From the NCBI RefSeq assembly GCF_010093135.1, contig NZ_PDWK01000015.1:1-51274 (forward strand): 51,274 nucleotides of DNA. Direction: 5' to 3'. How positions within the stretch are numbered: the first letter of the stretch is position 1; every line of letters starts with the position of its first letter. Below the pieces are notes generated by a model that ran no database searches, was not told the origin of the DNA, and saw nothing but the letters and a program-made list of their open reading frames with translations. This stretch comes from Pseudoxanthomonas taiwanensis (GTDB lineage Bacteria > Pseudomonadota > Gammaproteobacteria > Xanthomonadales > Xanthomonadaceae). A program made the position numbers and the translations under genes. This document shows, in pieces, positions 20,327 to 28,774 of the stretch.

Positions 20327-20800
20327 TCAGGGCCACCAGAACGCCGACAGGCGACCCACGCCCGGCTCGATGTCCGTCCCCGGCAGCGACAGCACCGCCA
20401 CCGCCGCGGTGGGCATGCCGCGGTACTGGCCGGACTGGCCGCTGTGCAGCAGCGCCACCAGCCGCTCCATGCCGGGGTTGTGGCCCACCAGCATCAGCCG
20501 CTCGACCTCCCGGTGCTCCTGCAGCAGGCCGATCAGCGTGCCGAGCGTGGCCTCGTAGATGGCCTGCTCCAGCCGCTGCTCGACGTAGCCGGCGACCTGC
20601 AGCACCGCCTCCAGCGTCTCGCGGGCGCGCCGCGCCGGCGAGCACAGCACGCAGTCGGGCACCAGGCCCTGGGCCAGCAGCCAGCGCCCGGCGGCCTCGG
20701 CCTCGGCCAGGCCCTGCGCCGACAGCGGCCGGTCGATGTCGGCCTGGCCCGGCGCGGCCGGCTCGGCGTGCGCATGGCGCAGCAGGATCAGTTCGCGCAC
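20327..20800 (-). CDS. sixA: Phosphohistidine phosphatase SixA
   Basis: A 157-residue histidine phosphatase. The RHG-type catalytic motif is LLRHAHAE (nucleophile H9). The family signature CSPARRARETLE follows near residue 55, and the second active-site His is in LVGHNPGMERL. SixA removes phosphate from phosphohistidine, in E. coli on the nitrogen phosphotransferase protein NPr or on ArcB. The substrate here is open. It sits thirteen bases after parA and four before yceI on the same strand. Confidence 0.88.
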   Translation of the reverse strand: MRELILLRHAHAEPAAPGQADIDRPLSAQGLAEAEAAGRWLLAQGLVPDCVLCSPARRARETLEAVLQVAGYVEQRLEQAIYEATLGTLIGLLQEHREVERLMLVGHNPGMERLVALLHSGQSGQYRGMPTAAVAVLSLPGTDIEPGVGRLSAFWWP

Positions 20801-20813
20801 GCGGGCTCCCCGT

Positions 20814-21443
20814 TCATGCCTTGGCGATCCATTTCAGCAGCGGTTCCCAGTCGGCCTGATGCTCGCGCACTTGGGCCGAACGGTAGTCGAACAGGCTGCG
20901 CCCCAGACCCACCAGGACCACGTAGGCCTGGGTGTCGCGCAGCTGCGCCAGCACCGGGTAGGGCCAGCCCTGCAGCATCTCCAGCGCCTGCCGGGAGGCG
21001 TGCGTCCACGGCCGGGTGCGGTTGAGCACCAGCCCCACCGGCAGGCGCCGCTGGCGCACCCGCGGCACTTTGCCAAGGGTGTTGAGGAATTCCACGGTGG
21101 CCTCGATGTCCAGGGCCGAGGGCTGCACCGGCACCACCACCGCGTCGGCGGCCTCCAGCAGCCCCTCCAGGTCGCCGGCCAGGGCGCCGGCGCGCGCGTC
21201 GATCACCATCTGCTGGCTGTCGGCCGGCACCGCGGCGCGCCAGTTGCGGCGGGTGGCGTCCACCGGCAGCACCGCGCTGTCCAGCGCCGCGCGCCGCTGC
21301 GCCCAGCGGGTGGCCGAATGCTGGGGGTCGGCGTCGGCCAGCACCGTACGCCTGCCCTGCAGGGCCGAATGGGCCGCCAGGTGGGTCGCGATTGTGGTCT
21401 TGCCCACGCCGCCCTTGGAACCGGCCACCAGAATCGTCTTCAT
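20814..21443 (-). CDS. ParA-family ATPase (orphan)
   Basis: A 209-residue deviant-Walker ATPase: the P-loop is KGGVGKTT with the signature lysine at residue 10 (MKTILVAGSKGG), then LADADPQHSATRW and a central MVIDARAG. The protein has the short form without an N-terminal DNA-binding helix, like ParA-like positioning factors (MipZ, PpfA, McdA types). No ParB and no parS-like repeat is nearby, so plasmid-type partitioning is unlikely. Being first in a run of envelope-lipid genes, it may position something in the cell envelope, but that is inference. It diverges from the AAA ATPase gene. Confidence 0.85.
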   Translation of the reverse strand: MKTILVAGSKGGVGKTTIATHLAAHSALQGRRTVLADADPQHSATRWAQRRAALDSAVLPVDATRRNWRAAVPADSQQMVIDARAGALAGDLEGLLEAADAVVVPVQPSALDIEATVEFLNTLGKVPRVRQRRLPVGLVLNRTRPWTHASRQALEMLQGWPYPVLAQLRDTQAYVVLVGLGRSLFDYRSAQVREHQADWEPLLKWIAKA

Positions 21444-21555
21444 CCGCGGCTGCCTCCCGATTGGCCTGCCGGCAGGGTACACCGCGTGCCGTGGCGGCGG
21501 TAGGAAGCGCGCCGGCCGGCTTGCTATCGTGGCGCGGATCCCCCCGGACCGCCGT

Positions 21556-23040
21556 ATGAGCCAGCTGCAGGACCTGACCGCCCTGATCCGCGCCAACACC
21601 CCGCTGGTGGTGGTGGAGACACGCGACGAGGACCGGGTGGTGGAGCTGTTCCGGCAGTCCCTGCTGCACGTGTGGCGGGCACTGTACCGCTGGACCATCA
21701 CCGAGGGGCTGCGCCGCCTGGACCTGGACCGCGAGGATCCGCCCGAGGGCCCGCCGGACGCCTCCTCGGTGCTGCGCGCCATCCAGGCCGCCGAACAGCG
21801 CGGCATCTACCTGCTGCTGGACTTCCACCCCTACCTCGGCTACGCCAGCCACCAGCGCCTGCTGCGCGACATCATCCAGCGCCGCCACTGCCAGCCGCAC
21901 GTGGTCGTGCTGGTCGGCGCGAAGGTGGAGCTGCCGGCGGAGCTGGAAAGCCTGGCGGTGCGCTTCACCCCGCGCCTGCCGGACGCGGCCGCGCTGCTGA
22001 AGCTGGTGCGCGAGGAGGCCGCGGCCTACGCGCGCGAGAACGGCGGGCGCCGGGGCGAGGCCGACCCGGGGGCGGGGAAGCAGATCGTGCGCCCCCTGCA
22101 GGGCCTGGACCTGCACGACGCGCGCCGCATCGCCCGCCAGCTGATCCACACCGACGGCGCCCTCACCGCCTCCGACCTGCCGCAGCTGGCCCGGCTGAAG
22201 TACGAGCTGCTCAACCGCAGCGGCCACCTGCACTACGAGTACGACGCGGCCGGCTTTTCCGAGGTGGCCGGCGCGGCCCGGCTCAAACGCTGGATCGGCC
22301 TGCGCCGCGCGGCCTTCGCCGGCAACGCGCCCCCGGGCCGGGACCCGCCGCGGGGCGTGCTGCTGCTGGGCGTGCAGGGCTGCGGCAAGTCGCTGCTGGC
22401 CAAGGCCATCGCCGGCGAGTTCCAGGTGCCGCTGCTGCGCCTGGACTTCGGCACGCTTTATGCCAAGTACCACGGCGAGACCGAGGCCAACCTGCGCACC
22501 GCGCTGGCCTCGGCCGAGCAGCTGGCCCCATGCGTGCTGTGGATCGACGAGATCGAGAAGGGGGTGGCGGCCGACGCCGGCGAGGGCGACGGCGGCGTGT
22601 CGCGGCGCGTGCTCGGCTATCTGCTGACGTGGATGGCCGAGCGCAAGGCGCCGGTGTTCCTCGTGGCCACTGCCAACCAGGTGCAGCACCTGCCGGCCGA
22701 GCTGCTGCGCAAGGGCCGCTTCGACGAGATCTTCTTCGTGGACCTGCCCGGCCCGGAGGCGCGGGTGGAGCTGCTGCGCATCCACCTGCGCGAACGCGGC
22801 CTGGACCCGGAGGCGTTCGCGCTGCCCGCGCTGGCCGCGGCCGGCGCGGGCTTCTCCGGCGCCGAGATCGAGCAGGCCATCGTCTCCGGCCTGTACGCCG
22901 CCCATGCCGAGCAGCGCCCGCTGGACACCACGCTGCTGATGCAGGAGATCCGCGGCACCCGGCCGCTGTCGGTGCTGATGGCCGAGCAGGTCGAGGCCCT
23001 GCGCGCCTGGGCGGCCACGCGCACGGTGCCGGCGGCCTGA
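21556..23040 (+). CDS. AAA+ ATPase, Ycf46-like
   Basis: A 494-residue AAA protein. Residues 1-250 are the Ycf46-type N-terminal region (LTALIRANTPLVVVETRDE; a second RecA-like half with YLLLDFHPYLG). Residues about 255-480 form a classical AAA module with Walker A LLLGVQGCGKS near 275, Walker B CVLWIDEIEK near 326, sensor/arginine-finger segment LLRKGRFDEIF, and FSGAEIEQAIV. Ycf46 was named from algal plastids and cyanobacteria, with proposed roles in inorganic-carbon use; homologues are scattered in non-photosynthetic bacteria with unknown function. It is divergent from the orphan parA across a 112-base gap and appears monocistronic. Confidence 0.83.
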   Translation: MSQLQDLTALIRANTPLVVVETRDEDRVVELFRQSLLHVWRALYRWTITEGLRRLDLDREDPPEGPPDASSVLRAIQAAEQRGIYLLLDFHPYLGYASHQRLLRDIIQRRHCQPHVVVLVGAKVELPAELESLAVRFTPRLPDAAALLKLVREEAAAYARENGGRRGEADPGAGKQIVRPLQGLDLHDARRIARQLIHTDGALTASDLPQLARLKYELLNRSGHLHYEYDAAGFSEVAGAARLKRWIGLRRAAFAGNAPPGRDPPRGVLLLGVQGCGKSLLAKAIAGEFQVPLLRLDFGTLYAKYHGETEANLRTALASAEQLAPCVLWIDEIEKGVAADAGEGDGGVSRRVLGYLLTWMAERKAPVFLVATANQVQHLPAELLRKGRFDEIFFVDLPGPEARVELLRIHLRERGLDPEAFALPALAAAGAGFSGAEIEQAIVSGLYAAHAEQRPLDTTLLMQEIRGTRPLSVLMAEQVEALRAWAATRTVPAA

Positions 23041-23051
23041 GCGCGCGGCGC

Positions 23052-23966
23052 TCAGGCCACGTGCGCCAGCAGCCAGGCCCAGGCCGGCAGGGTCGCCAGC
23101 GACAGCACGATGCCGTAGCCGACCAGGCCCGCGCACAGGCGCGGGGCCAGGCCGTGGGCCATGGCCAGGCCGGCGGCCGAGACCATGCCCGGCATGGCCG
23201 ATTCCAGCACGTTGGCCGAGAGCATCTCCTTCGGCATGCCGAACAGCAGCGACAGCGGCAGGGCGATGGCCGGCATCACCACCAGCTTCAGGCCCAGGCC
23301 GGCGGCCAGCGGGCCCAGCTCGCCGCGCGGCAGGCGCAGGCGGATGGCCAGGCCCACCGCCAGCATCACCAGCGGCAGCATGGCGTCGGCCAGGCGCTGC
23401 AGGCCCGCGGCGATCCACTCCGGCGGCCGCTCCGGCATCAGGGTCAGGCCGAACAGCAGCGCCCAGAACGGCGGGAAGCGCAGCACGCGCCCCAGCATCC
23501 GGCGCGCGCCCGGCGTGCCGTTGCCGCCGTAGCGGGCGCAGATGTACAGGCCCACGCTGGACAGCAGCATGAAGGTGCCGAACTGGTCGTACACCACCGC
23601 GTACTGCACCGCGTGCTCGCCCAGCAGCGCGCGCACCATCGGGTAGCCGACGAAGCTGGAGTTGCCCAGGCCCACCAGCAGCAGCAGCGCCGCATACTCT
23701 CCGCGGCCGAACTTCCAGATCCGCGCGGCCAGGCCGACCAGCAGCCAGGTGGCCAGCATCAGGATCCAGGGCGTGGCCGCCACGCCCAGCAGCGACCACT
23801 GCATGTGCAGGCGCGGCACGTACAGCAGCACCGCCGCCGGCAGGCACACGTACAGCACCACCCGGTTGAGGGTGTCGGCGGCGTTGTCCGGCAGCAGGGT
23901 GGTGCGGGCCATGGCCATGCCCAGGGCGAGCATGGCCAGGATCAGGGCGAAAGCGTCAAATGCCAT
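23052..23966 (-). CDS. AEC-family (auxin efflux carrier-like) permease
   Basis: A 304-residue inner-membrane carrier with about ten hydrophobic segments arranged as two five-helix halves. Conserved pieces are LNRVVLYVCLPA in helix 2, LGNSSFVGYPM, and near the C-terminal half SAMPGMVSAAGLAMAHG. AEC members export or import organic acids, including malonate or malate; the substrate here is unknown. It converges with the Ycf46-like gene with only eleven bases between the stops. Upstream, 23967-24235 (269 bases) has no coding signal and only GC-rich imperfect repeats. Confidence 0.85.
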   Translation of the reverse strand: MAFDAFALILAMLALGMAMARTTLLPDNAADTLNRVVLYVCLPAAVLLYVPRLHMQWSLLGVAATPWILMLATWLLVGLAARIWKFGRGEYAALLLLVGLGNSSFVGYPMVRALLGEHAVQYAVVYDQFGTFMLLSSVGLYICARYGGNGTPGARRMLGRVLRFPPFWALLFGLTLMPERPPEWIAAGLQRLADAMLPLVMLAVGLAIRLRLPRGELGPLAAGLGLKLVVMPAIALPLSLLFGMPKEMLSANVLESAMPGMVSAAGLAMAHGLAPRLCAGLVGYGIVLSLATLPAWAWLLAHVA

Positions 23967-24235
23967 TGTCAGCTCGGTTGCGGCGCCAGCGGCCGCGATA
24001 GCCGCGGCGCGCCCGGCGCGGCCGCGGCGTGGCCAGGCCCCAGCCACCGGGCGCGCGGCGCCGGCCTGGCGGGCTCCGCGCGTCCACCGCACGGCGCCGA
24101 CCGCGGCGCACGCCACGGGCACGGCACGCCGCGGCGTGCCCACGGGTGCGCTGCGGGTGGATGTCCGGCTGGGTGCAGGTCACGGGAGGGGCCGTCGGGC
24201 GCCGGTCCGGCGCCGGCCCATTTTCGCATGCCGGC

Positions 24236-24865
24236 TCAGGGCCAGGACGGCGGGTCGGCGCGCCAGGCCTCCAGCACCTCGGCCAGCACCGCGCGGTCGG
24301 CCTCGTCCCAGTCCGGCAGCAGCCGCGGAAAGTTGGCCGCGTCGGTCCACAGCGTCGGCTCGGTGCGCACCGCCGCCGCGTACCAGGCCACCGCCTCGCG
24401 CTGCCGGCCCAGGCGCCACAGCGCCAGGGCCAGGGTCGGCGGCTGCCAGGACGGCGCCTTGGGCCAGCCGCCGATCAGCGTGCGCCATTGCTCCAGCGCC
24501 TGCTGCACCTCGCCGGCACGGTACAGGTCCCAGGCGTAGTTCCAGGTCACCGCGCGCTGCAGCCGGGTGTTGTTGGCGGCGTTGCGCTGCGCGCCCTGGT
24601 ACAGGCTGTGGCCCAGCTCCGTGCGGCCCGAGCGCATGGCCACGTGCGCCAGCTGCGCGCTGGCCTCCACGTCCTCGGGCCGGCGCTGCACGCGCGCGGC
24701 CAGCCGCTCCACCCCCCCCCCGCCCTCGCCGGGCACGGCCACGATCGGCCGGGTGGTGTAGCGGTCCTCGTCGAAGTAGAACTCGCGCGGCGCCGGCAAC
24801 GACTGCGCCTGCGCCGCCGCTGCCAGCAGGAGCGATCCAAGACACAACCACGTGCGAAACCCCAT
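24236..24865 (-). CDS. Exported TPR-like protein, 209 aa
   Basis: The N-terminus MGFRTWLCLGSLLLAAAAQAQ is a signal peptide with cleavage likely after AQA, so the mature protein is periplasmic. Residues about 50-200 are TPR/Sel1-like helical pairs (AQLAHVAMRSGRTELGHSLY; EQWRTLIGGWPKAP; REAVAWYAAAVRTEPTLW), a scaffold for protein binding; no catalytic motif is visible. A run of ten C at 24712-24721 encodes the Gly-Gly-Gly-Gly in GEGGGGVERL, just before the repeats. A one-base slip there would abolish the rest of the protein. It is divergent from the indolepyruvate oxidoreductase gene. Function unknown. Confidence 0.7.
   Translation of the reverse strand: MGFRTWLCLGSLLLAAAAQAQSLPAPREFYFDEDRYTTRPIVAVPGEGGGGVERLAARVQRRPEDVEASAQLAHVAMRSGRTELGHSLYQGAQRNAANNTRLQRAVTWNYAWDLYRAGEVQQALEQWRTLIGGWPKAPSWQPPTLALALWRLGRQREAVAWYAAAVRTEPTLWTDAANFPRLLPDWDEADRAVLAEVLEAWRADPPSWP
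24712..24721. repeat. Homopolymeric C10 tract inside a coding sequence
   Basis: Ten consecutive C on the plus strand (G on the coding strand) in codons 51-54 of the exported TPR-like gene. It is the longest homopolymer I see in the window. Tracts of this length are prone to slipped-strand mispairing and sequencing error. Confidence 0.85.
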
Positions 24866-25016
24866 CGCGCGTTCCCCCGGTGCTCAGGACGTTCAGGACC
24901 CCCGAGGATAGCGGCATGAAGCACACCCGTTGCGTGGCAACCGTCACACAACGGACCCTTGTTATCATCCGCCCCGGCCGGCGCCGCCCGGTCGCGCCCG
25001 CCGCACAGGGCCCGCC

Positions 25017-28000
25017 ATGAACAGCACCGTCCCCCCCGCTCCCTCCTCCGCCCCGGTCGACCTCCAGTACACGCTGGAGGACCGGTATACGCGCCAGAAG
25101 GGCCGCATCTCCCTGTCCGGCGTGCAGGCGCTGGTACGCCTGCCGCTGATGCAGCAGCTGCGCGACGCGGCGGCCGGGCTCGACACCGCCGGCTTCATCA
25201 GCGGCTACCGCGGCAGCCCGCTGGGCGGCTTCGACCTGGAACTGTGGCGCGCGCGCAAGCACCTGGAAGCGGCCAAGGTGCGCTTCCAGCCGGGCCTCAA
25301 CGAGGACCTGGGCGCGACCATGGTCTGGGGCACGCAGCAGACCAACCTGTTCCCCGGGGCGAAGGTCGATGGCGTGTACGCCATGTGGTACGGCAAGGGC
25401 CCGGGCGTGGACCGCTGCGGCGACGTGTTCAAGCACGGCAACGCCGCCGGCACCTCCAGGCATGGCGGCGTGCTGGCGCTGGCCGCCGACGACCATGCCT
25501 GCCGCAGCTCGACCTTGCCGCACGGCAGCGAGGACGAGTTCGTCAGCGCGATGATGCCGGTGCTCAACCCGGCCGGGGTGCAGGACATCCTCGACCTGGG
25601 CCTGGTCGGCTGGGCGATGAGCCGCTACACGGGGCGCTGGATCGGCTTCAAGACCATCGCCGAGACGGTGGAATCCTCCGCCTCGGTGGACGTGGACCCG
25701 TTCGCGCGCCGGATCGTGCTGCCGGAGGATTTCGAGCTGCCGCCGGGCGGACTCAACATCCGCTGGCCCGATCCGCCGCTGGAGCAGGAGATGCGCCTGC
25801 ACCGCTACGCGGTGCGCGCGGCGCAGGCCTTCGCCCGCGCCAACCGGATCGACCGCATCGTGCTGGACTCGCCGCGCGCGCGGCTGGGCATCGTCACCAC
25901 CGGCAAGAGTTACCTGGACGTGCTGCAGGCGCTGGAATACCTGGGTCTGGACGAGGAAGCCTGCCGCGACATCGGCATCCGCGTGTACAAGGTCGGCATG
26001 AGCTGGCCGCTGGAACCGGAGGGCATCGCCGCCTTCGCCCGCGGGCTGGAGGACATCGTCGTGGTGGAGGAAAAGCGCGCCTTCATCGAGCGGCAGATGA
26101 AGGAGCAGTTCTACAACTGGCCGGAGGCCTGGGGCCGGCGGCCGAGCATCGTCGGCAAGTACGACGAGCAGGGCGAGTGGATCCTGCCCTCCACCGGCGA
26201 GCTGACCCCGGCCACCATCGCCGGCGTCATCGGCCGGCGCATCCAGCGCTTCTTCACCACCGAGTCCATCGAGCAGCGCCTGCGCTGGATGGAGCAGAAG
26301 GAGGCGGAGATGGCGCTGCCGCGCGCCAACTTCCCGCGCGTGCCGCACTACTGCTCCGGCTGCCCGCACAACACCAGCACGCGCGTGCCCGAGGGCTCGC
26401 GCGCGCTCGGCGGCATCGGCTGCCACTACATGGTCACGTGGATGGACCGCAACACCGACACCTTCACCCACATGGGCGGCGAAGGCGTCACCTGGGCGGG
26501 GCAGGCGCCGTTCACCGAGACCGGGCACGTGTTCCAGAACCTCGGCGACGGCACCTACTTCCACAGCGGCTCACTGGCCATCCGCCAGGCCGTCGCCGCC
26601 GGGGTCAACATCACCTACAAGATCCTCTACAACGACGCGGTGGCCATGACCGGCGGCCAGCCGGTGGACGGCGTGCTGAGCGTCCCGGACATCGCCTGGC
26701 AGATGCGCGCCGAGGGCATCCACACCATCGTCGTGGTCAGCGACGACATCGGCAAATGGTCGCGCCGCGACCTGTTCCCGCCGGGCGTGGAGTTCCACGA
26801 CCGCAAGGAACTGGACGAAGTGCAGCGGCGCCTGCGCCAGGTCAAGGGCGTGTCGATCTTGATCTACGACCAGACCTGCGCCACCGAGAAGCGGCGCCGG
26901 CGCAAGCGCGGCAAGCTCGAGGACCCGGCCAGGCGCGTGGTGATCAATTCGCTGGTGTGCGAGGGCTGCGGCGACTGCGGGCAGAAGAGCTTCTGCGTCT
27001 CGGTGCTGCCGCTGGAGACCGAGTTCGGGCGCAAGCGCCAGATCGACCAGTCCAACTGCAACAAGGACTACAGCTGCGTCGAGGGCTTCTGCCCCAGCTT
27101 CGTCACCGTGCACGGCGGGCGCCTGCGCAAGGGCCCGCGCGCGCAGGCCGAGGCCCTGCTCGACAACCTGCCCGAGCCGCAGGTGCGCACCGGCCTGGAG
27201 CGGCCCTGGAACATCCTGATCACCGGCGTGGGCGGCACCGGTGTGGTCACCATCGGCGCGCTGCTGGGCATGGCCGGCCACCTGGAGGGCAAGGGCGCGA
27301 CCGTGCTCGACCAGACCGGCCTGGCGCAGAAGGGCGGCGCGGTGACCACCCATGTGCGCCTGGCGCGGCGCCCGGAGGACATCCACGCCGTGCGCATCGC
27401 CGCCGGCGAGGCCGACCTGGTGCTGGGCTGCGACATGGTGGTGGTCAACGACTACTGGTCGCTGTCCAAGGTGCGCCCGGAGCGCTCGGAGGTGGTGCTC
27501 AACACCTACCAGGCCATGCCTGGCAGCTTCACCACCCGCCCGGACCTGCACTTCCCCGCGGCCGAGATCATCGCCGCGGTACGCCTGGCCCTGGGCGGGC
27601 GGCAGCCGCGCCTGCTCGACGCCACCCAGCTGGCCACCGCGCTGCTTGGCGATGCCATCGCCACCAACCTGTTCATGCTCGGCTACGCCTGGCAGCTGGG
27701 CCTGGTGCCGCTGTCCCACGCGGCGCTGATGCGCGCCATCGAGCTCAACGGCGCGGCGGTGGAGATGAACAGGCAGGCCTTCGCCTGGGGCCGCCTGGCC
27801 GCGGTGGACCCGGAGGCGGTGGCCCGCGCCGCCGGCCTGCAGGTCGGGGCCGGCGGCCACGACGCGGGCCGCGCCGCCGAGCTGCGCGAGCTGCCGCCGG
27901 GACAGTGGGAAGGCAGCGAGTGGGGCAGCCCCAGCGCGCCGCGCCCGCAGGAGCACGGCCACGGCCGCCAGGTCCTGCCCGAGCACGGCCCCGGCGAACC

Positions 28001-28700
28001 TGTCCTGCTGCCGGTGGACGATCTGCGCCTGTCGCGCGACCTGGACGAGCTGATCGCCCGCCGCGAGCGCTTCCTCACGGACTACCAGGACGCCGCCTAC
28101 GCACGCCGCTACCGCGAGCTGGTGGACCGCGTGCGCGCCACCGAGCAGGCGCGCGTGCCCGGCTCCACCGCGCTGACCGAGGCGGTGACGCGCTACGCCT
28201 TCAAGCTGATGGCATACAAGGACGAGTACGAGGTGGCGCGGCTGTACACCAGCGGGCCGTTCCTGCGCCGCCTGCAGCAGCAGTTCGAGGGCGGGTACAC
28301 CCTGCGCTTCCACCTGGCCCCGCCGCTGCTGGCCGACCGCGACGAGCAGGGCCGCCTGGTCAAGCGCGAGTACGGCCCGTGGATGCTCACCGCGTTCCGC
28401 TGGCTGGCGAAGCTGAAGTTCCTGCGCGGCACCGCCTTCGACCCGTTCGGCCGCACCGCCGAGCGGCGCGCGGAGCGGCAGCTGATCGACGACTACTTCG
28501 CCACCGTCGGGCGCCTGCTGGCCAGGCTGGATGCCGGCAACCTGGACCTGGCGGTGGAGATCGCACGCATCCCCGAGCAGATCCGTGGCTACGGCCACGT
28601 CAAGGAGGCGCACCTGCAGCGCGCGCTGGCGCGCCAGGCCGAGCTGCTGGCGCGGTGGGACGATCCGCTGCGCATCGTGCCCGACGCGCGCGCGGCCTGA
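25017..28700 (+). CDS. Indolepyruvate ferredoxin oxidoreductase, fused alpha-beta form
   Basis: A 1227-residue fusion that oxidatively decarboxylates aryl or branched 2-oxo acids to acyl-CoA, passing electrons to ferredoxin. Order: N-terminal TPP-oxidoreductase pyrimidine-type domain (from about 30; GYRGSPLGGFDLEL), the central TPP-binding region with YCSGCPHNTS near 445 and GGEGVTWAGQ near 490, a cysteine-rich iron-sulfur segment (CEGCGDCGQKSFC, then CNKDYSCVEGFCPSF near 680-700), and the gamma/beta catalytic domain beginning ITGVGGTGVVTIGALLG near 735. A C-terminal DUF6537-type helical domain ends the protein. This long form is typical of aerobic proteobacteria. ATG 25017 gives the family start. 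It is a single gene, divergent from the TPR protein, with no ferredoxin gene beside it. Confidence 0.92.
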   Translation: MNSTVPPAPSSAPVDLQYTLEDRYTRQKGRISLSGVQALVRLPLMQQLRDAAAGLDTAGFISGYRGSPLGGFDLELWRARKHLEAAKVRFQPGLNEDLGATMVWGTQQTNLFPGAKVDGVYAMWYGKGPGVDRCGDVFKHGNAAGTSRHGGVLALAADDHACRSSTLPHGSEDEFVSAMMPVLNPAGVQDILDLGLVGWAMSRYTGRWIGFKTIAETVESSASVDVDPFARRIVLPEDFELPPGGLNIRWPDPPLEQEMRLHRYAVRAAQAFARANRIDRIVLDSPRARLGIVTTGKSYLDVLQALEYLGLDEEACRDIGIRVYKVGMSWPLEPEGIAAFARGLEDIVVVEEKRAFIERQMKEQFYNWPEAWGRRPSIVGKYDEQGEWILPSTGELTPATIAGVIGRRIQRFFTTESIEQRLRWMEQKEAEMALPRANFPRVPHYCSGCPHNTSTRVPEGSRALGGIGCHYMVTWMDRNTDTFTHMGGEGVTWAGQAPFTETGHVFQNLGDGTYFHSGSLAIRQAVAAGVNITYKILYNDAVAMTGGQPVDGVLSVPDIAWQMRAEGIHTIVVVSDDIGKWSRRDLFPPGVEFHDRKELDEVQRRLRQVKGVSILIYDQTCATEKRRRRKRGKLEDPARRVVINSLVCEGCGDCGQKSFCVSVLPLETEFGRKRQIDQSNCNKDYSCVEGFCPSFVTVHGGRLRKGPRAQAEALLDNLPEPQVRTGLERPWNILITGVGGTGVVTIGALLGMAGHLEGKGATVLDQTGLAQKGGAVTTHVRLARRPEDIHAVRIAAGEADLVLGCDMVVVNDYWSLSKVRPERSEVVLNTYQAMPGSFTTRPDLHFPAAEIIAAVRLALGGRQPRLLDATQLATALLGDAIATNLFMLGYAWQLGLVPLSHAALMRAIELNGAAVEMNRQAFAWGRLAAVDPEAVARAAGLQVGAGGHDAGRAAELRELPPGQWEGSEWGSPSAPRPQEHGHGRQVLPEHGPGEPVLLPVDDLRLSRDLDELIARRERFLTDYQDAAYARRYRELVDRVRATEQARVPGSTALTEAVTRYAFKLMAYKDEYEVARLYTSGPFLRRLQQQFEGGYTLRFHLAPPLLADRDEQGRLVKREYGPWMLTAFRWLAKLKFLRGTAFDPFGRTAERRAERQLIDDYFATVGRLLARLDAGNLDLAVEIARIPEQIRGYGHVKEAHLQRALARQAELLARWDDPLRIVPDARAA

Positions 28701-28704
28701 GCGT

Positions 28705-28734
28705 CCAAAGAAAAGCGCCCGCACGGCGGCGGGC
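28705..28734 (-). terminator. Rho-independent terminator of the beta-glucosidase gene
   Basis: On the minus strand a seven-base-pair GC stem (28728-28734 with 28713-28719) is followed by a TTTTCTTT tract (complement of 28705-28712). It lies 40 bases past the beta-glucosidase stop and just after the oppositely oriented oxidoreductase gene. Confidence 0.85.
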
Positions 28735-28774
28735 GCAAGGGAGGTGGGCGGCGCGGCGCGCCTCCCCGGTGAAC

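Noticed and set aside
20814-21443. Plasmid or integrative-element partition locus
   Set aside because: No ParB, replication gene, integrase, att repeat or parS-like cluster is near; the ParA-like gene heads a run of chromosomal envelope genes.
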